Below, in pieces: positions 44,556-52,670 of a stretch of DNA of 64,000 nt. The stretch is from Flavobacteriaceae bacterium NBU2973 (GTDB taxonomy: Bacteria; Bacteroidota; Bacteroidia; Flavobacteriales; Flavobacteriaceae). A model generated the notes under the pieces. It had not been told where the DNA came from, ran no database searches, and saw nothing but the letters and a program-made list of their open reading frames with translations. The DNA lies in NCBI GenBank assembly GCA_026162565.1, contig JAOEIQ010000005.1, positions 162,624 through 226,623 on the forward strand, given 5' to 3'. The stretch's first letter is position 1. Each line of letters begins with the position of its first letter. The position numbers and the translations under genes were made by a program.

Positions 44556-45248
44556 TTAATCTCTTCCTAATATTTGAAATGCCCAATATAAAAGTGATGC
44601 TAAAGCACCTAAAGCCGCAACCAAATAGGTTCTAGCAGCCCATTTTAGAGCATCTTCAGATCCTTTATACTCTTCAGGAGTCACCACATTTTTGTTTTTT
44701 AACCAAGCTAATGCTCTATTACTTGCATCGTATTCTACTGGTAATGTGATAAAACTGAATAGTGTTGCCATTCCCATCATGATTAAACCTGCAATAGCAA
44801 CCCACCATCCTAGACCAAGTCCTGCAGCTCCACCAAGTACTAAACCTCCAATGATTAACCATTGTGACATTCCAGACGATACACTAACCACAGGAACTAA
44901 TTGCGAACGCAATTGTAACCAACTGTAAGCTTGAGCATGTTGAACGGCATGCCCAACCTCATGAGCAGCAACTGCAGCAGCAGCAGCATTTCGCTCATTG
45001 TATACTGCTTCACTTAAGTTTACTGTTTTGTTTTTAGGGTTGTAATGATCTGTTAATTTACCTGCAGTAGAAATCACTTGAACGTCTTGAATACCATGAT
45101 CTGCCAACATTTTTTCTGCAACTTCTGCTCCACTCATGCCATTACGTAAATGCACTTTTGAGTAATGATCAAACTTACGCTTTAATGTGCTGCTTACAAT
45201 CCAGCTTATTAAAGCAATTCCTCCAATTAATATATAATATCCTAACAT
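44556..45248 (-). CDS. Zinc metallopeptidase, YugP family
   Basis: 230 residues, membrane-bound. N-terminal helix (about 3-20), then the neutral zinc-protease motif HEVGH (His96, Glu97, His100) in AAHEVGHAVQHAQAYS, followed by three or four helices with WWVAIAGLIMMGMATLFSFI. The glutamate-zinc signature indicates an active peptidase. Substrates are unknown in Bacteroidota. The gene is convergent with the response regulator. Confidence 0.9.
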   Translation of the reverse strand: MLGYYILIGGIALISWIVSSTLKRKFDHYSKVHLRNGMSGAEVAEKMLADHGIQDVQVISTAGKLTDHYNPKNKTVNLSEAVYNERNAAAAAVAAHEVGHAVQHAQAYSWLQLRSQLVPVVSVSSGMSQWLIIGGLVLGGAAGLGLGWWVAIAGLIMMGMATLFSFITLPVEYDASNRALAWLKNKNVVTPEEYKGSEDALKWAARTYLVAALGALASLLYWAFQILGRD

Positions 45249-45325
45249 AAGTTTTTAATTTTAATAATTATAAATGTACGATATAATAGTCAAAAAGTAA
45301 GCCAAATTTTCGTTAAGAAATTTTG

Positions 45326-45871
45326 TCAGTTTTTTTGTTTTTTGAGATAGGCTTTTTGAACCACAGAAACAGGATACGATTCCACTTCAGTGGCATTTTC
45401 ACCTTCAGTTCCAGATGTTACTTTATTAGCAGTATTAGCAAATGTAATTTCAAAAATCATGTGGTCTTTATAAAATCTTTCAGTGGTAGTTAACAGATTT
45501 CCTTGGACTTCAAATAAAGAATATAACGTGTTATCTACTACTTTAGCATCTAGTAAAATACCGTTGTTTTCATCTACTACATACTGACCTTTGGATACAT
45601 CTTTTTCTATAAGATTATACAAGCGTTCTTGCCTATTACCATTCATTATATACACCAAAGTATATTGATATTTACCAATAGAATCGGTTTTATTTAAATG
45701 AAATTCCATACCAATAGTTTGCCTGCCTTTGGAATTGGTGATTTTTAAATCACCCTTGTAAATTCCATAAAAATCTTGAGGAAACTGTAACGAATCGTTT
45801 TGAGAATAACTAGTGAGAGTTAACAATAAACTCATAAAGACTATCAACTTTTTTATATTACTTTTTGCCAT
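45326..45871 (-). CDS. Hypothetical secreted protein
   Basis: 181 residues. Signal peptide MAKSNIKKLIVFMSLLLTLT to SYSQ, then a beta-rich lipocalin-like body (GIYKGDLKITNSKGRQTIGM, MIFEITFANTANKV). No named domain. It overlaps the SemiSWEET gene by 14 bases and is probably translated after it. Function unknown. Confidence 0.72.
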   Translation of the reverse strand: MAKSNIKKLIVFMSLLLTLTSYSQNDSLQFPQDFYGIYKGDLKITNSKGRQTIGMEFHLNKTDSIGKYQYTLVYIMNGNRQERLYNLIEKDVSKGQYVVDENNGILLDAKVVDNTLYSLFEVQGNLLTTTERFYKDHMIFEITFANTANKVTSGTEGENATEVESYPVSVVQKAYLKKQKN

Positions 45872-46181
45872 ATGTAATTTTAAAATATACTAATAAAAAA
45901 GATGACACTACAGTAATACTATTAGCAAAAATCATAGAAGGACTGTCTTTATAAAACCCATAAACCAACCATAATACGATACCTATAAAAAAGAGAATAA
46001 GCATTGGTAAGGATAAGGCGGACACATCTTTAGTTTTCCAGGTTTTATACACTTGTGGTAAAAAAGCAATAGTAGTTAGTATTGCAGCAGCAAAGCCAAT
46101 TATTTCTATATGATGTAATTCTAATTCCAATCTATATTCTTCGTCATTGTGATACTGACACAATTTGTCAGTAGATGCCAT
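45858..46181 (-). CDS. SemiSWEET sugar transporter
   Basis: A three-helix half-transporter of the SWEET/PQ-loop family that dimerises to move sugars. Motifs: GFAAAILTTIAFLPQVYKTW, KTKDVSALSLPMLILFFIGI and a last helix SITVVSSFLLVYFKITYG. The annotated ATG at 46181 gives 107 residues, but the first 17 codons (MASTDKLCQYHNDEEYR) come from a dispersed hairpin repeat. A TTG at 46130 (LELELHHIEIIGF) gives the normal SemiSWEET length of about 90. So either the repeat has added a new N-terminus or the TTG is used. Confidence 0.85.
   Translation of the reverse strand: MASTDKLCQYHNDEEYRLELELHHIEIIGFAAAILTTIAFLPQVYKTWKTKDVSALSLPMLILFFIGIVLWLVYGFYKDSPSMIFANSITVVSSFLLVYFKITYGKK
46140..46175 (+). repeat. 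Dispersed hairpin repeat overlapping the SemiSWEET 5' end
   Basis: TCGTCATTGTGATA then the hairpin CTGACACAATTTGTCAG. It is inverted relative to the copy at 46216-46254 and codes for residues 2-14 of the SemiSWEET gene if the ATG at 46181 is used. Confidence 0.55.
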
Positions 46182-46215
46182 CTATTTTTACACTAAATCC
46201 TATTATGAGATTAAC

Positions 46216-46254
46216 ACGTCTCCAGACCTAATAAGTCTGAATCCTCGTAATGAC
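46216..46254 (-). repeat. Dispersed hairpin repeat between SemiSWEET and leuS
   Basis: On the minus strand TGTCATTACGAGGAT then the hairpin CAGACTTATTAGGTCTG and GAGACG. It ends one base before the leuS stop codon at 46256 and mirrors the copy at 46140, with the SemiSWEET start region between them. Confidence 0.55.
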
Positions 46255-46255
46255 A

Positions 46256-49200
46256 TTAACCTACAATATTAATAATTTTACCAGGCACAATAATTACTTT
46301 TTTAGGTTCGCGACCTTGTAATTGCGCTTGTGTTTTTTCATGTGCCATGACAATCTTCTCTATTTCATCTTTTGCCATATCTAATGGCAACTCTAATTTA
46401 AAACGCATTTTACCATTAAATGATACAGGATATTCTTTGCTACTCTCTACTAAATGTGAGGCTTCAAACACAGGAAAATCAACTGTTGAAATGGATGTGT
46501 CATGACCAAAAGCAGACCATAATTCTTCTGCAATATGTGGTGCATAAGGTGAAATTAACACTAGTAAAGGTTCCAAAATTTCTTTACTTGTACACTTTTG
46601 CGCTGTGAGTTCATTTACAGCTATCATAAACGTAGAAACTGACGTGTTAAATGAGAAATTCTCAATATCCTCCTCTACTTTCTTAATGGTTTTATGTAAT
46701 GTTTTAAGATTATCTTTAGTTGGCTCTGCATCTGTAACTTTAAAACCTTGATCGTTGTAATACAACTTCCAAAGTTTCTTTAAAAATCCATGAACACCTG
46801 TAATACCAGCAGTATTCCATGGCTTGTATTGTTCTAAAGGCCCTAAAAACATTTCGTAAAGACGTAAAGAATCTGCACCATATTGTTCACAAATAGCATC
46901 TGGATTAACCACATTGTATTTGGATTTGGACATTTTTTCGACTTCTCTACCAACTTTATAAACACCTTCCTCAAAAATAAACTTTGCATTTTTATATTCT
47001 TGATATAGTTGGTGATTCAAAAAACCATTGATATCCAATTCATCTGATGAATTAACTAAATTAACATCAACTTGAAATTTTTGAAATCCAAATTTTAAAT
47101 TATCAATTATAGAATCATTCCCTGGGAAATTAGACTTTAAAAAACTCGGAATTGTCAATACATGCAAATCTATTTCAGAATTCAACTTATCTTTAGATAA
47201 AACCTCTAAATTCTTCTCTACATTATAACCTTTAGTAAAGCTTTCTGACATGAAAACTGAATCTTTTGTTTGCTCAATAAAATTCAAAACCTCATCACTA
47301 TTATCTGCTCCATGCCAACAAATTAGCTTATACATAAAAGCACTCGTCCCCAAAATCATTCCTTGGTTAATCAGCTTTTTAAAAGGCTCATCGACTCCAA
47401 CAAAACCTCGATCTTTTAAAAACTTGACCCAAAAACGGGAGTATAATAAATGTCCTGTAGCATGTTCACTTCCACCAATATATAAGTCTACATTTTCCCA
47501 ATACTTTAATGCCTCTTCACTTGCAAAAGTTTCATTTCGCATGGCATCTTCCATATATCTAAAAAAGTACCATGAACTTCCAGCCCAACCTGGCATAGTG
47601 TTTAGCTCTAATGGATAAACACCATTGTCTTGAGACGTCTCGACTCCGCTCGACGAGACAAGAAGGTCATTCGAGACTACAGAGTTTGTATTTGTACACC
47701 AAGCCCAATCTGTTGCATTACCTAAAGGTGGCTCTCCAGTTTCGGTTGGTAAATATTTTTCTACTTCTGGAAGTGTAATTGGCAAATGTTTTTCGTTAAT
47801 CATTTGTGGCATGCCATTTACATAATACACAGGAAATGGTTCGCCCCAATAACGTTGTCTACTAAACACTGCATCACGCAATCTATAATTAGTTTTTCCT
47901 TGCCCCTGACCAATTTGTTCTAATTCGTAAATAGCACGTTTAGTTGCTTTTTTATAGTTCATTCCATTTAGGAAATCACTATTCGCAATTTTTACATTGT
48001 CTTTAGAAGCAAATGCTTCTTCAGAAACATCGACGCCTTCAAAAATATTTGGAATATCAATTCCGAAATGTTTGGCGAAATCGTAATCACGTTGATCACC
48101 ACAAGGCACAGCCATAACTGCTCCTGTTCCGTAACTTGCCAAAACATAATCACCAATCCAAATCTGAACAGGTTCTTTTGTAAAAGGATGTTCTGCGTAG
48201 GCTCCAGTAAATACACCTGAAATGGTTTTTACATCAGCCATACGATCGCGCTCACTTCGTTTTGAAGTCGCTTCAACATAAGCTTCAACAGCTTCTTTTT
48301 GCTCATCTGTAACGATTTGTGACACAAGATCGTGTTCTGGAGCGAGTGTCATAAAACTCACACCGAAAATAGTATCTGGTCGTGTAGTAAACACATCAAT
48401 TACTTCATCATGTCCTTTTACTTTAAACGTAACAGATGCTCCAACAGATTTACCAATCCAATTACGTTGACTTTCTTTAAGTGAGTCTGTCCAATCTATA
48501 GTGTCTAGACCTTGTAACAAGCGTTCTGCATACGCAGAAATTCGCATAGACCATTGCGTCATTTTTTTACGAACAACTGGGTGACCTCCACGCTCACTAA
48601 CACCATTTACAATTTCGTCGTTAGCTAAAACGGTTCCTAAAGCAGGACACCAATTCACTTCAGTTTCTGCTAAATACGTTAAACGATATTTTAAAAGAAT
48701 TTCTTGTTTTTCAACATCTGAAAAAGCCTTCCATTCTTCAGCCGTAAAACTTGGTGTATCATCATCGCAAACAGCATTAATAGTTGTATTTCCTTCAGTT
48801 TCAAAAACAGATACCAACTCTGAAATTGATCTTGCCATATCTGAATCTTTACAGTAATACGATTCAAATAATTGAATAAAAATCCATTGTGTCCATCTGT
48901 AATATTTAGGATCACTGGTTCTAACTTCTCGAGACCAATCAAACGAAAAACCAATTTGGTCTAACTGACGTCTGTAGGTTGCAATATTAGTCTCTGTAGT
49001 AAGAGCTGGATGTTGTCCTGTTTGAATGGCATACTGTTCTGCTGGCAAACCAAAACTATCATAACCTTGAGGATGTAATACATTAAATCCTTTATGACGC
49101 TTGTATCGTGCATATATATCACTCGCTATATAACCTAAAGGATGACCAACATGTAAACCTGCGCCACTTGGATAAGGAAACATATCCAGCACATAGTATT

Positions 49201-49294
49201 TTGGTTTATCACTTGTATTAGATGCTTTGAAAGTTTGGTTATCTGACCAATACTTTTGCCATTTAGCTTCTATCTCGTTAAAATTGTATGTCAT
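46256..49294 (-). CDS. leuS: Leucyl-tRNA synthetase
   Basis: Charges tRNA-Leu. 1012 residues, long for bacteria. HIGH motif GLHVGHPLGY, editing (CP1) domain near 280-430 with TTRPDTIFGV, a LeuRS WNTAG-like segment, and KMSKSKYNVVNP near residue 790. It has an insertion between LGTSAFMYK and KFIFEEG (about 640-775) known in Bacteroidota. Separately, residues about 539-555 (DLLVSSSGVETSQDN), between VVSN and GVYPLELNTMPGW, are encoded by a palindromic repeat of the intergenic type. The essential catalytic motifs are intact, so the insertion is tolerated. Its only promoter candidate is at 49326. Confidence 0.97.
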   Translation of the reverse strand: MTYNFNEIEAKWQKYWSDNQTFKASNTSDKPKYYVLDMFPYPSGAGLHVGHPLGYIASDIYARYKRHKGFNVLHPQGYDSFGLPAEQYAIQTGQHPALTTETNIATYRRQLDQIGFSFDWSREVRTSDPKYYRWTQWIFIQLFESYYCKDSDMARSISELVSVFETEGNTTINAVCDDDTPSFTAEEWKAFSDVEKQEILLKYRLTYLAETEVNWCPALGTVLANDEIVNGVSERGGHPVVRKKMTQWSMRISAYAERLLQGLDTIDWTDSLKESQRNWIGKSVGASVTFKVKGHDEVIDVFTTRPDTIFGVSFMTLAPEHDLVSQIVTDEQKEAVEAYVEATSKRSERDRMADVKTISGVFTGAYAEHPFTKEPVQIWIGDYVLASYGTGAVMAVPCGDQRDYDFAKHFGIDIPNIFEGVDVSEEAFASKDNVKIANSDFLNGMNYKKATKRAIYELEQIGQGQGKTNYRLRDAVFSRQRYWGEPFPVYYVNGMPQMINEKHLPITLPEVEKYLPTETGEPPLGNATDWAWCTNTNSVVSNDLLVSSSGVETSQDNGVYPLELNTMPGWAGSSWYFFRYMEDAMRNETFASEEALKYWENVDLYIGGSEHATGHLLYSRFWVKFLKDRGFVGVDEPFKKLINQGMILGTSAFMYKLICWHGADNSDEVLNFIEQTKDSVFMSESFTKGYNVEKNLEVLSKDKLNSEIDLHVLTIPSFLKSNFPGNDSIIDNLKFGFQKFQVDVNLVNSSDELDINGFLNHQLYQEYKNAKFIFEEGVYKVGREVEKMSKSKYNVVNPDAICEQYGADSLRLYEMFLGPLEQYKPWNTAGITGVHGFLKKLWKLYYNDQGFKVTDAEPTKDNLKTLHKTIKKVEEDIENFSFNTSVSTFMIAVNELTAQKCTSKEILEPLLVLISPYAPHIAEELWSAFGHDTSISTVDFPVFEASHLVESSKEYPVSFNGKMRFKLELPLDMAKDEIEKIVMAHEKTQAQLQGREPKKVIIVPGKIINIVG
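47631..47677 (-). repeat. Palindromic repeat inserted in frame in leuS
   Basis: About 47 bases. The core on the plus strand is TGAGACGTCTCGACTCC then GCTCGACGAGACA, then AGAAGGTCATTCGAGAC. The arms GTCTCG and CGAGAC are complementary, and the GGTCATTCGAG end resembles the ATGAC ends of the intergenic hairpin repeats; GACGTCTCG is shared with the copy at 49458. It encodes about 16 codons without a stop in the leuS frame. Confidence 0.65.
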
Positions 49295-49325
49295 TATTAC
49301 TGTATTGAGACTTTTTAAGAAGCCA

Positions 49326-49333
49326 CAAATTTA
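49326..49333 (-). promoter_or_regulatory. -7 promoter box of leuS
   Basis: TAAATTTG on the minus strand, 31 bases upstream of the leuS ATG, matches TAnnTTTG. No T-box is visible. Confidence 0.5.
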
Positions 49334-49457
49334 CAGTTATTCCTTAAGACTATAAAGCTGAAAGTAATAAAGAATTTCTTTATATCTAATTCGAGTAAAT
49401 TTTAGTTGATATTAATTTAACTTATAAAAACTGAAACTAGAAATTCTTTATTTTAAC

Positions 49458-49480
49458 TTCCCGACGTCTCGGGAATGACA
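49458..49480. repeat. Dispersed palindromic repeat CCCGACGTCTCGGGAATGAC
   Basis: Arms CCCGA and TCGGG around CGTC, followed by AATGAC. It shares GACGTCTCG with the leuS insert. A second hairpin (CCTTGAG..CTCAAGG, 49493-49513) follows, just after the UbiA stop on the minus strand, and may act as its terminator. Nothing else is seen in the 49295-49526 gap. Confidence 0.55.
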
Positions 49481-49526
49481 GTTTATCTGAAACCTTGAGA
49501 AAAAGACTCAAGGAGTTATTTTTCGA

Positions 49527-50402
49527 TTAAAAAGTAGGCAGCAGTAATTTACCAGAATATAAAATCCAAATCATAGATAAAATTGCAGAAATATTCATGG
49601 CAAGCCCGAAGAATTTCATCTGTGTAAGTGAATACGGTTTTTCTTTAAAAACAATAAAAACATCTAATACTAGCCATAAAGAAAATATACCTAAAAAGCC
49701 TGCTAAAACATAATCTTGAAACCAAAAGGAAAGAATGTAGGTTTCTATAACGAGTAAGACTAACATTACTAGTTTGGTGTTCTTTCTTCCTATTAGAGTA
49801 GCAGTCGTTTTTTTACCTGCTTTTAAATCGGGTTCGATGTCCATAATTTCTCCTGCAATATGAGCTTGAAAAGCAAATAAACTTAAATACAGAATAGTTT
49901 GCCCAGGCAACTGATGTAAATCGTTAAGCAACACACTAAAAAACGCTGTAAACACATAACCTATTTGTATACAAATCTCGAAAGGAGGACGTTCTTTTAT
50001 TCTGAAAGGTTTAAAGTTATAAATGATATTAACGATTATCATAAACAGTAAAAGTAACAACATTTTAAACCCAGAAACGATTGTAAAGTAAACTATAAAT
50101 GGTAAAACAACTAACGCTATTTTTTGAGGCAAACCAATAAGCTGTTGTCGAGACGATTTAGCTCCAAAAAGGAAATTCCCTTTTCTATTATTTATGGCGT
50201 CTGACGCTTGATCATTGTAATCATTTAATCCATATACTAAATAGTTTAGCGGAAATGTGACGAATATAAAACCTATCCAGAAATTAAGGTCTGACCAAAA
50301 ATTGGTTTCTAACCCAAAAGGAACAAGGTAAATCCATATTGTAGGAAACCATAAACCAGGTCGAGAGATTTTTAAATCGTGAAGCAGTTTTGAGACGATA
50401 AT
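49527..50402 (-). CDS. UbiA family prenyltransferase with a non-canonical start
   Basis: An integral membrane aromatic or carotenoid prenyltransferase. Both Asp-rich motifs are present: NDYNDQASDAINNRKG (first) and GEIMDIEPDLKAGKKTTATL (second). The open frame extends 5' to a TAA near 50427, but it has no ATG, GTG or TTG before the first motif; the first TTG is at 50132, after it. The segment KLLHDLKISRPGLWFPTIWI is coding-like, so the gene must start upstream of it: ATT at 50402 (IIVSKLLHDLK) is the best guess, giving 291 residues. A start-codon mutation, sequence error or ATT/CTG initiation are possible. Substrate unknown; lycopene elongase and menaquinone enzymes are candidates. Confidence 0.83.
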   Translation of the reverse strand: MIVSKLLHDLKISRPGLWFPTIWIYLVPFGLETNFWSDLNFWIGFIFVTFPLNYLVYGLNDYNDQASDAINNRKGNFLFGAKSSRQQLIGLPQKIALVVLPFIVYFTIVSGFKMLLLLLFMIIVNIIYNFKPFRIKERPPFEICIQIGYVFTAFFSVLLNDLHQLPGQTILYLSLFAFQAHIAGEIMDIEPDLKAGKKTTATLIGRKNTKLVMLVLLVIETYILSFWFQDYVLAGFLGIFSLWLVLDVFIVFKEKPYSLTQMKFFGLAMNISAILSMIWILYSGKLLLPTF

Positions 50403-50516
50403 AACAGGTTTTGTTTTACAAAATTAATCTAATTACAACACTATTGAAAGTTTAAACGTTGTAAACTAGAAGGAATTCAATTTCTTTTATATTTTTACGC
50501 AATACCTAAAAATTTT

Positions 50517-51395
50517 ATGAGTGCATCTTTTGAAAAATACCAAAAACGCAGATTAATATCGTCTTACTTTTCTGTAGTTTTAAGTATTGCTTTAGTTCTA
50601 TTCTTACTTGGTTTATTAGGTATGCTCGTACTTAATGCAAAAAAAATCGCTGATAACTTTAAAGAGCAAGTAGTTATGACTATCTACTTAAACGACTCTG
50701 CAAAAGAGGTTGAGATTAATCAGCTTCAAAAAAGTTTAAGTATGTCTGATGCTATTAAATCAACAAAGTATATTACTAAAGAGGAAGCTGCCGAATTAAT
50801 GAAAAGTGAGTTTGGCGATGAGTTTTTAGAAAATGTTGGTTATAATCCATTACAAAACTCAATTGATGTCAACCTTAAAGCAGATTATGTTTCTGAACGC
50901 TACCTCGATAGTATTTCTGGTTTAACCCTCAATAAAAAGTTTGTAGAAGAAGTACGTTACGATAAAGACCTCGTTAACTTAATGAACGATAACGTAAAAC
51001 GTATTAGTATTTGGATATTAGTAATTAGCGCCTTATTATCGTTAGTGGCTTTTTTACTCATAAACAGCTCTATTAGATTAGCTGTATATTCTAAACGATT
51101 TATTATAAAAACCATGCAAATGGTTGGTGCTACTAAACGTTTTATACGAAAGCCTTTTATTTGGAAAAGCATACAGTTAGGAATGCTTGGTGCCTTTTTA
51201 GCACTGATTGGTATTGCAATTGTTTTCTATTATGTAAATAAAACCTTCCCAGAAATTGGCTTATTAAACAACCCTATTCTGGTAGCTGGTTTATTTGTGG
51301 TGGTATTTTTATTAGGTATACTCATCACTTGGATAAGCACCTATTTTGCCACCCAACGCTTCTTGAATTTAAAGACTGATCAGTTGTATTATTAA
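50517..51395 (+). CDS. ftsX: Cell division protein FtsX
   Basis: Permease-like partner of FtsE that activates peptidoglycan hydrolases during division. 292 residues with four helices: the first at about 22-44, then a periplasmic loop with YLNDSAKEVEINQLQKSL, and the FtsX domain with three helices near 170-275 (SRSIRLAVYSKRFIIKTMQM-type segment, MVGATKRFIRKPF). ftsE is not adjacent. In many Bacteroidota ftsX is followed by DUF3098, uppP and truB; here RDD and lipoprotein genes intervene. Confidence 0.93.
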   Translation: MSASFEKYQKRRLISSYFSVVLSIALVLFLLGLLGMLVLNAKKIADNFKEQVVMTIYLNDSAKEVEINQLQKSLSMSDAIKSTKYITKEEAAELMKSEFGDEFLENVGYNPLQNSIDVNLKADYVSERYLDSISGLTLNKKFVEEVRYDKDLVNLMNDNVKRISIWILVISALLSLVAFLLINSSIRLAVYSKRFIIKTMQMVGATKRFIRKPFIWKSIQLGMLGAFLALIGIAIVFYYVNKTFPEIGLLNNPILVAGLFVVVFLLGILITWISTYFATQRFLNLKTDQLYY

Positions 51396-51432
51396 ATTAT
51401 TCCTAATTTGAAGAAATGAACATTCAAAATTT

Positions 51433-51870
51433 ATGACTAATAATCAAGTCGAAATTCAAGATAAGAGAATTAAAATAGCTAAAAAAAGATATAGAGTTTT
51501 AGCTTTTTTAATTGACTTTTTCATCTTCTGGTTGATTGGAATGATTATCGGAATACTTTACGGGACTCCTAATAATGAGGGTGGTTTTACTTTTAATGGA
51601 TTTCCTGCAATAACAATGATTGCTTTAGGTTACTTTCTTTGGCCTATTAGTGAAGGTATTTGGGGACAAACAATTGGTAAAAGATTTTTAAACTTAAAAG
51701 TACTTAATGATAATTTTGAATCAATAGGATTTGGTCAGGCTTTTGGTAGGTTTTTTCTAGGATTTGCAGATTATATGTTCTTTATTGGACTAATTATCGC
51801 TTCTAATAACAAACTGAATAAACGCATTGGAGATTTAGTTGCAAACACATTAGTTGTTAAAATAAAATAA
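51433..51870 (+). CDS. RDD family membrane protein
   Basis: 145 residues. RYRVLAFLIDFFIFWLIGMI with the Arg and Asp-Phe of the RDD motif, two to three helices, and SEGIWGQTIGKRFLNLKVLN, IGDLVANTLVV. The family is thought to have transport or assembly roles. It starts 38 bases after ftsX and interrupts the usual ftsX-DUF3098-uppP order. Confidence 0.88.
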   Translation: MTNNQVEIQDKRIKIAKKRYRVLAFLIDFFIFWLIGMIIGILYGTPNNEGGFTFNGFPAITMIALGYFLWPISEGIWGQTIGKRFLNLKVLNDNFESIGFGQAFGRFFLGFADYMFFIGLIIASNNKLNKRIGDLVANTLVVKIK

Positions 51871-51913
51871 CAGTTACTCACGTTTAGATAATACCAATCA
51901 AAAATTTATCAAA

Positions 51914-52264
51914 ATGAAAAAAGCTAGTATCCCATTTGTATTTATTTTACTATTAAGTTTTACCTCTTGTATCATTCAAAACACTAAACCTGAAGATTGC
52001 GAATTGATTAATACCACGATAAGTAATATAACCGAAGGTACTTCTTACGATATTAATTTTCGTGATACCAATGGTAAATCCTATTACATAAATCGTGGAT
52101 TAGAACAAGGTTTAAATTTAGAAGACCTTAACACTAAAGTTTTAAATAAAACTGTTACTTTGCACCTAGCAAAAGTGCTAGGAGGTACATCTACTTCTAA
52201 TCATATTTCTCAACTCGCCATTGGCGACGAGATAATTTTTACCGAATTTGAATTAAATAATTGA
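51914..52264 (+). CDS. Putative lipoprotein, hypothetical
   Basis: 116 residues, lipoprotein signal MKKASIPFVFILLLSFTSC (Cys19). The body is short and beta-rich with no recognised domain. Its stop TGA overlaps the TTG start of the DUF3098 gene, so translation of the two is linked. Function unknown. Confidence 0.72.
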   Translation: MKKASIPFVFILLLSFTSCIIQNTKPEDCELINTTISNITEGTSYDINFRDTNGKSYYINRGLEQGLNLEDLNTKVLNKTVTLHLAKVLGGTSTSNHISQLAIGDEIIFTEFELNN

Positions 52265-52530
52265 TTTTGGGAGAACAAAAACGAAAACAAGAGTCTAAAG
52301 GAGAATTTATTTTTGAAAAGAAAAACTATAAATTCATGTTTATTGGTCTAGCTTTTATTGCTTTAGGTTTTATACTTATGGCTGGAGGCGGAAGTGACGA
52401 CCCAAATGTTTTTAACCCTGAAATATTTAATTGGAGGCGTATTCGCTTAGCACCAACACTTATCTTAATCGGTTTTGGATTTCAGATTTATGCAATACTT
52501 GTAAATCCTAAAGATTCAGATTCAAAATAA
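52261..52530 (+). CDS. DUF3098 membrane protein
   Basis: 89 residues, TTG start overlapping the preceding stop (TTGA), the next TTG being two codons later. GEFIFEKKNYKFMFIGLAFI, ALGFILMAGGGSDDPNVFNP and RRIRLAPTLILIGFGFQIYA are diagnostic; two membrane helices. Function unknown; part of the conserved order with ftsX, uppP and truB, so a link to cell-envelope growth is inference. Confidence 0.88.
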   Translation: MILGEQKRKQESKGEFIFEKKNYKFMFIGLAFIALGFILMAGGGSDDPNVFNPEIFNWRRIRLAPTLILIGFGFQIYAILVNPKDSDSK

Positions 52531-52670
52531 AAGATTCTACATTTTAACCATTGGTAAGTCTATTTTGATATTTTTGCCACGTGACACGAGCATGACAATT
52601 TGCTTATAATTATGCTAAATTATTAATAGCGAATTGCATGTGACCTTTAAAAAAATATTAGAATCAACAC

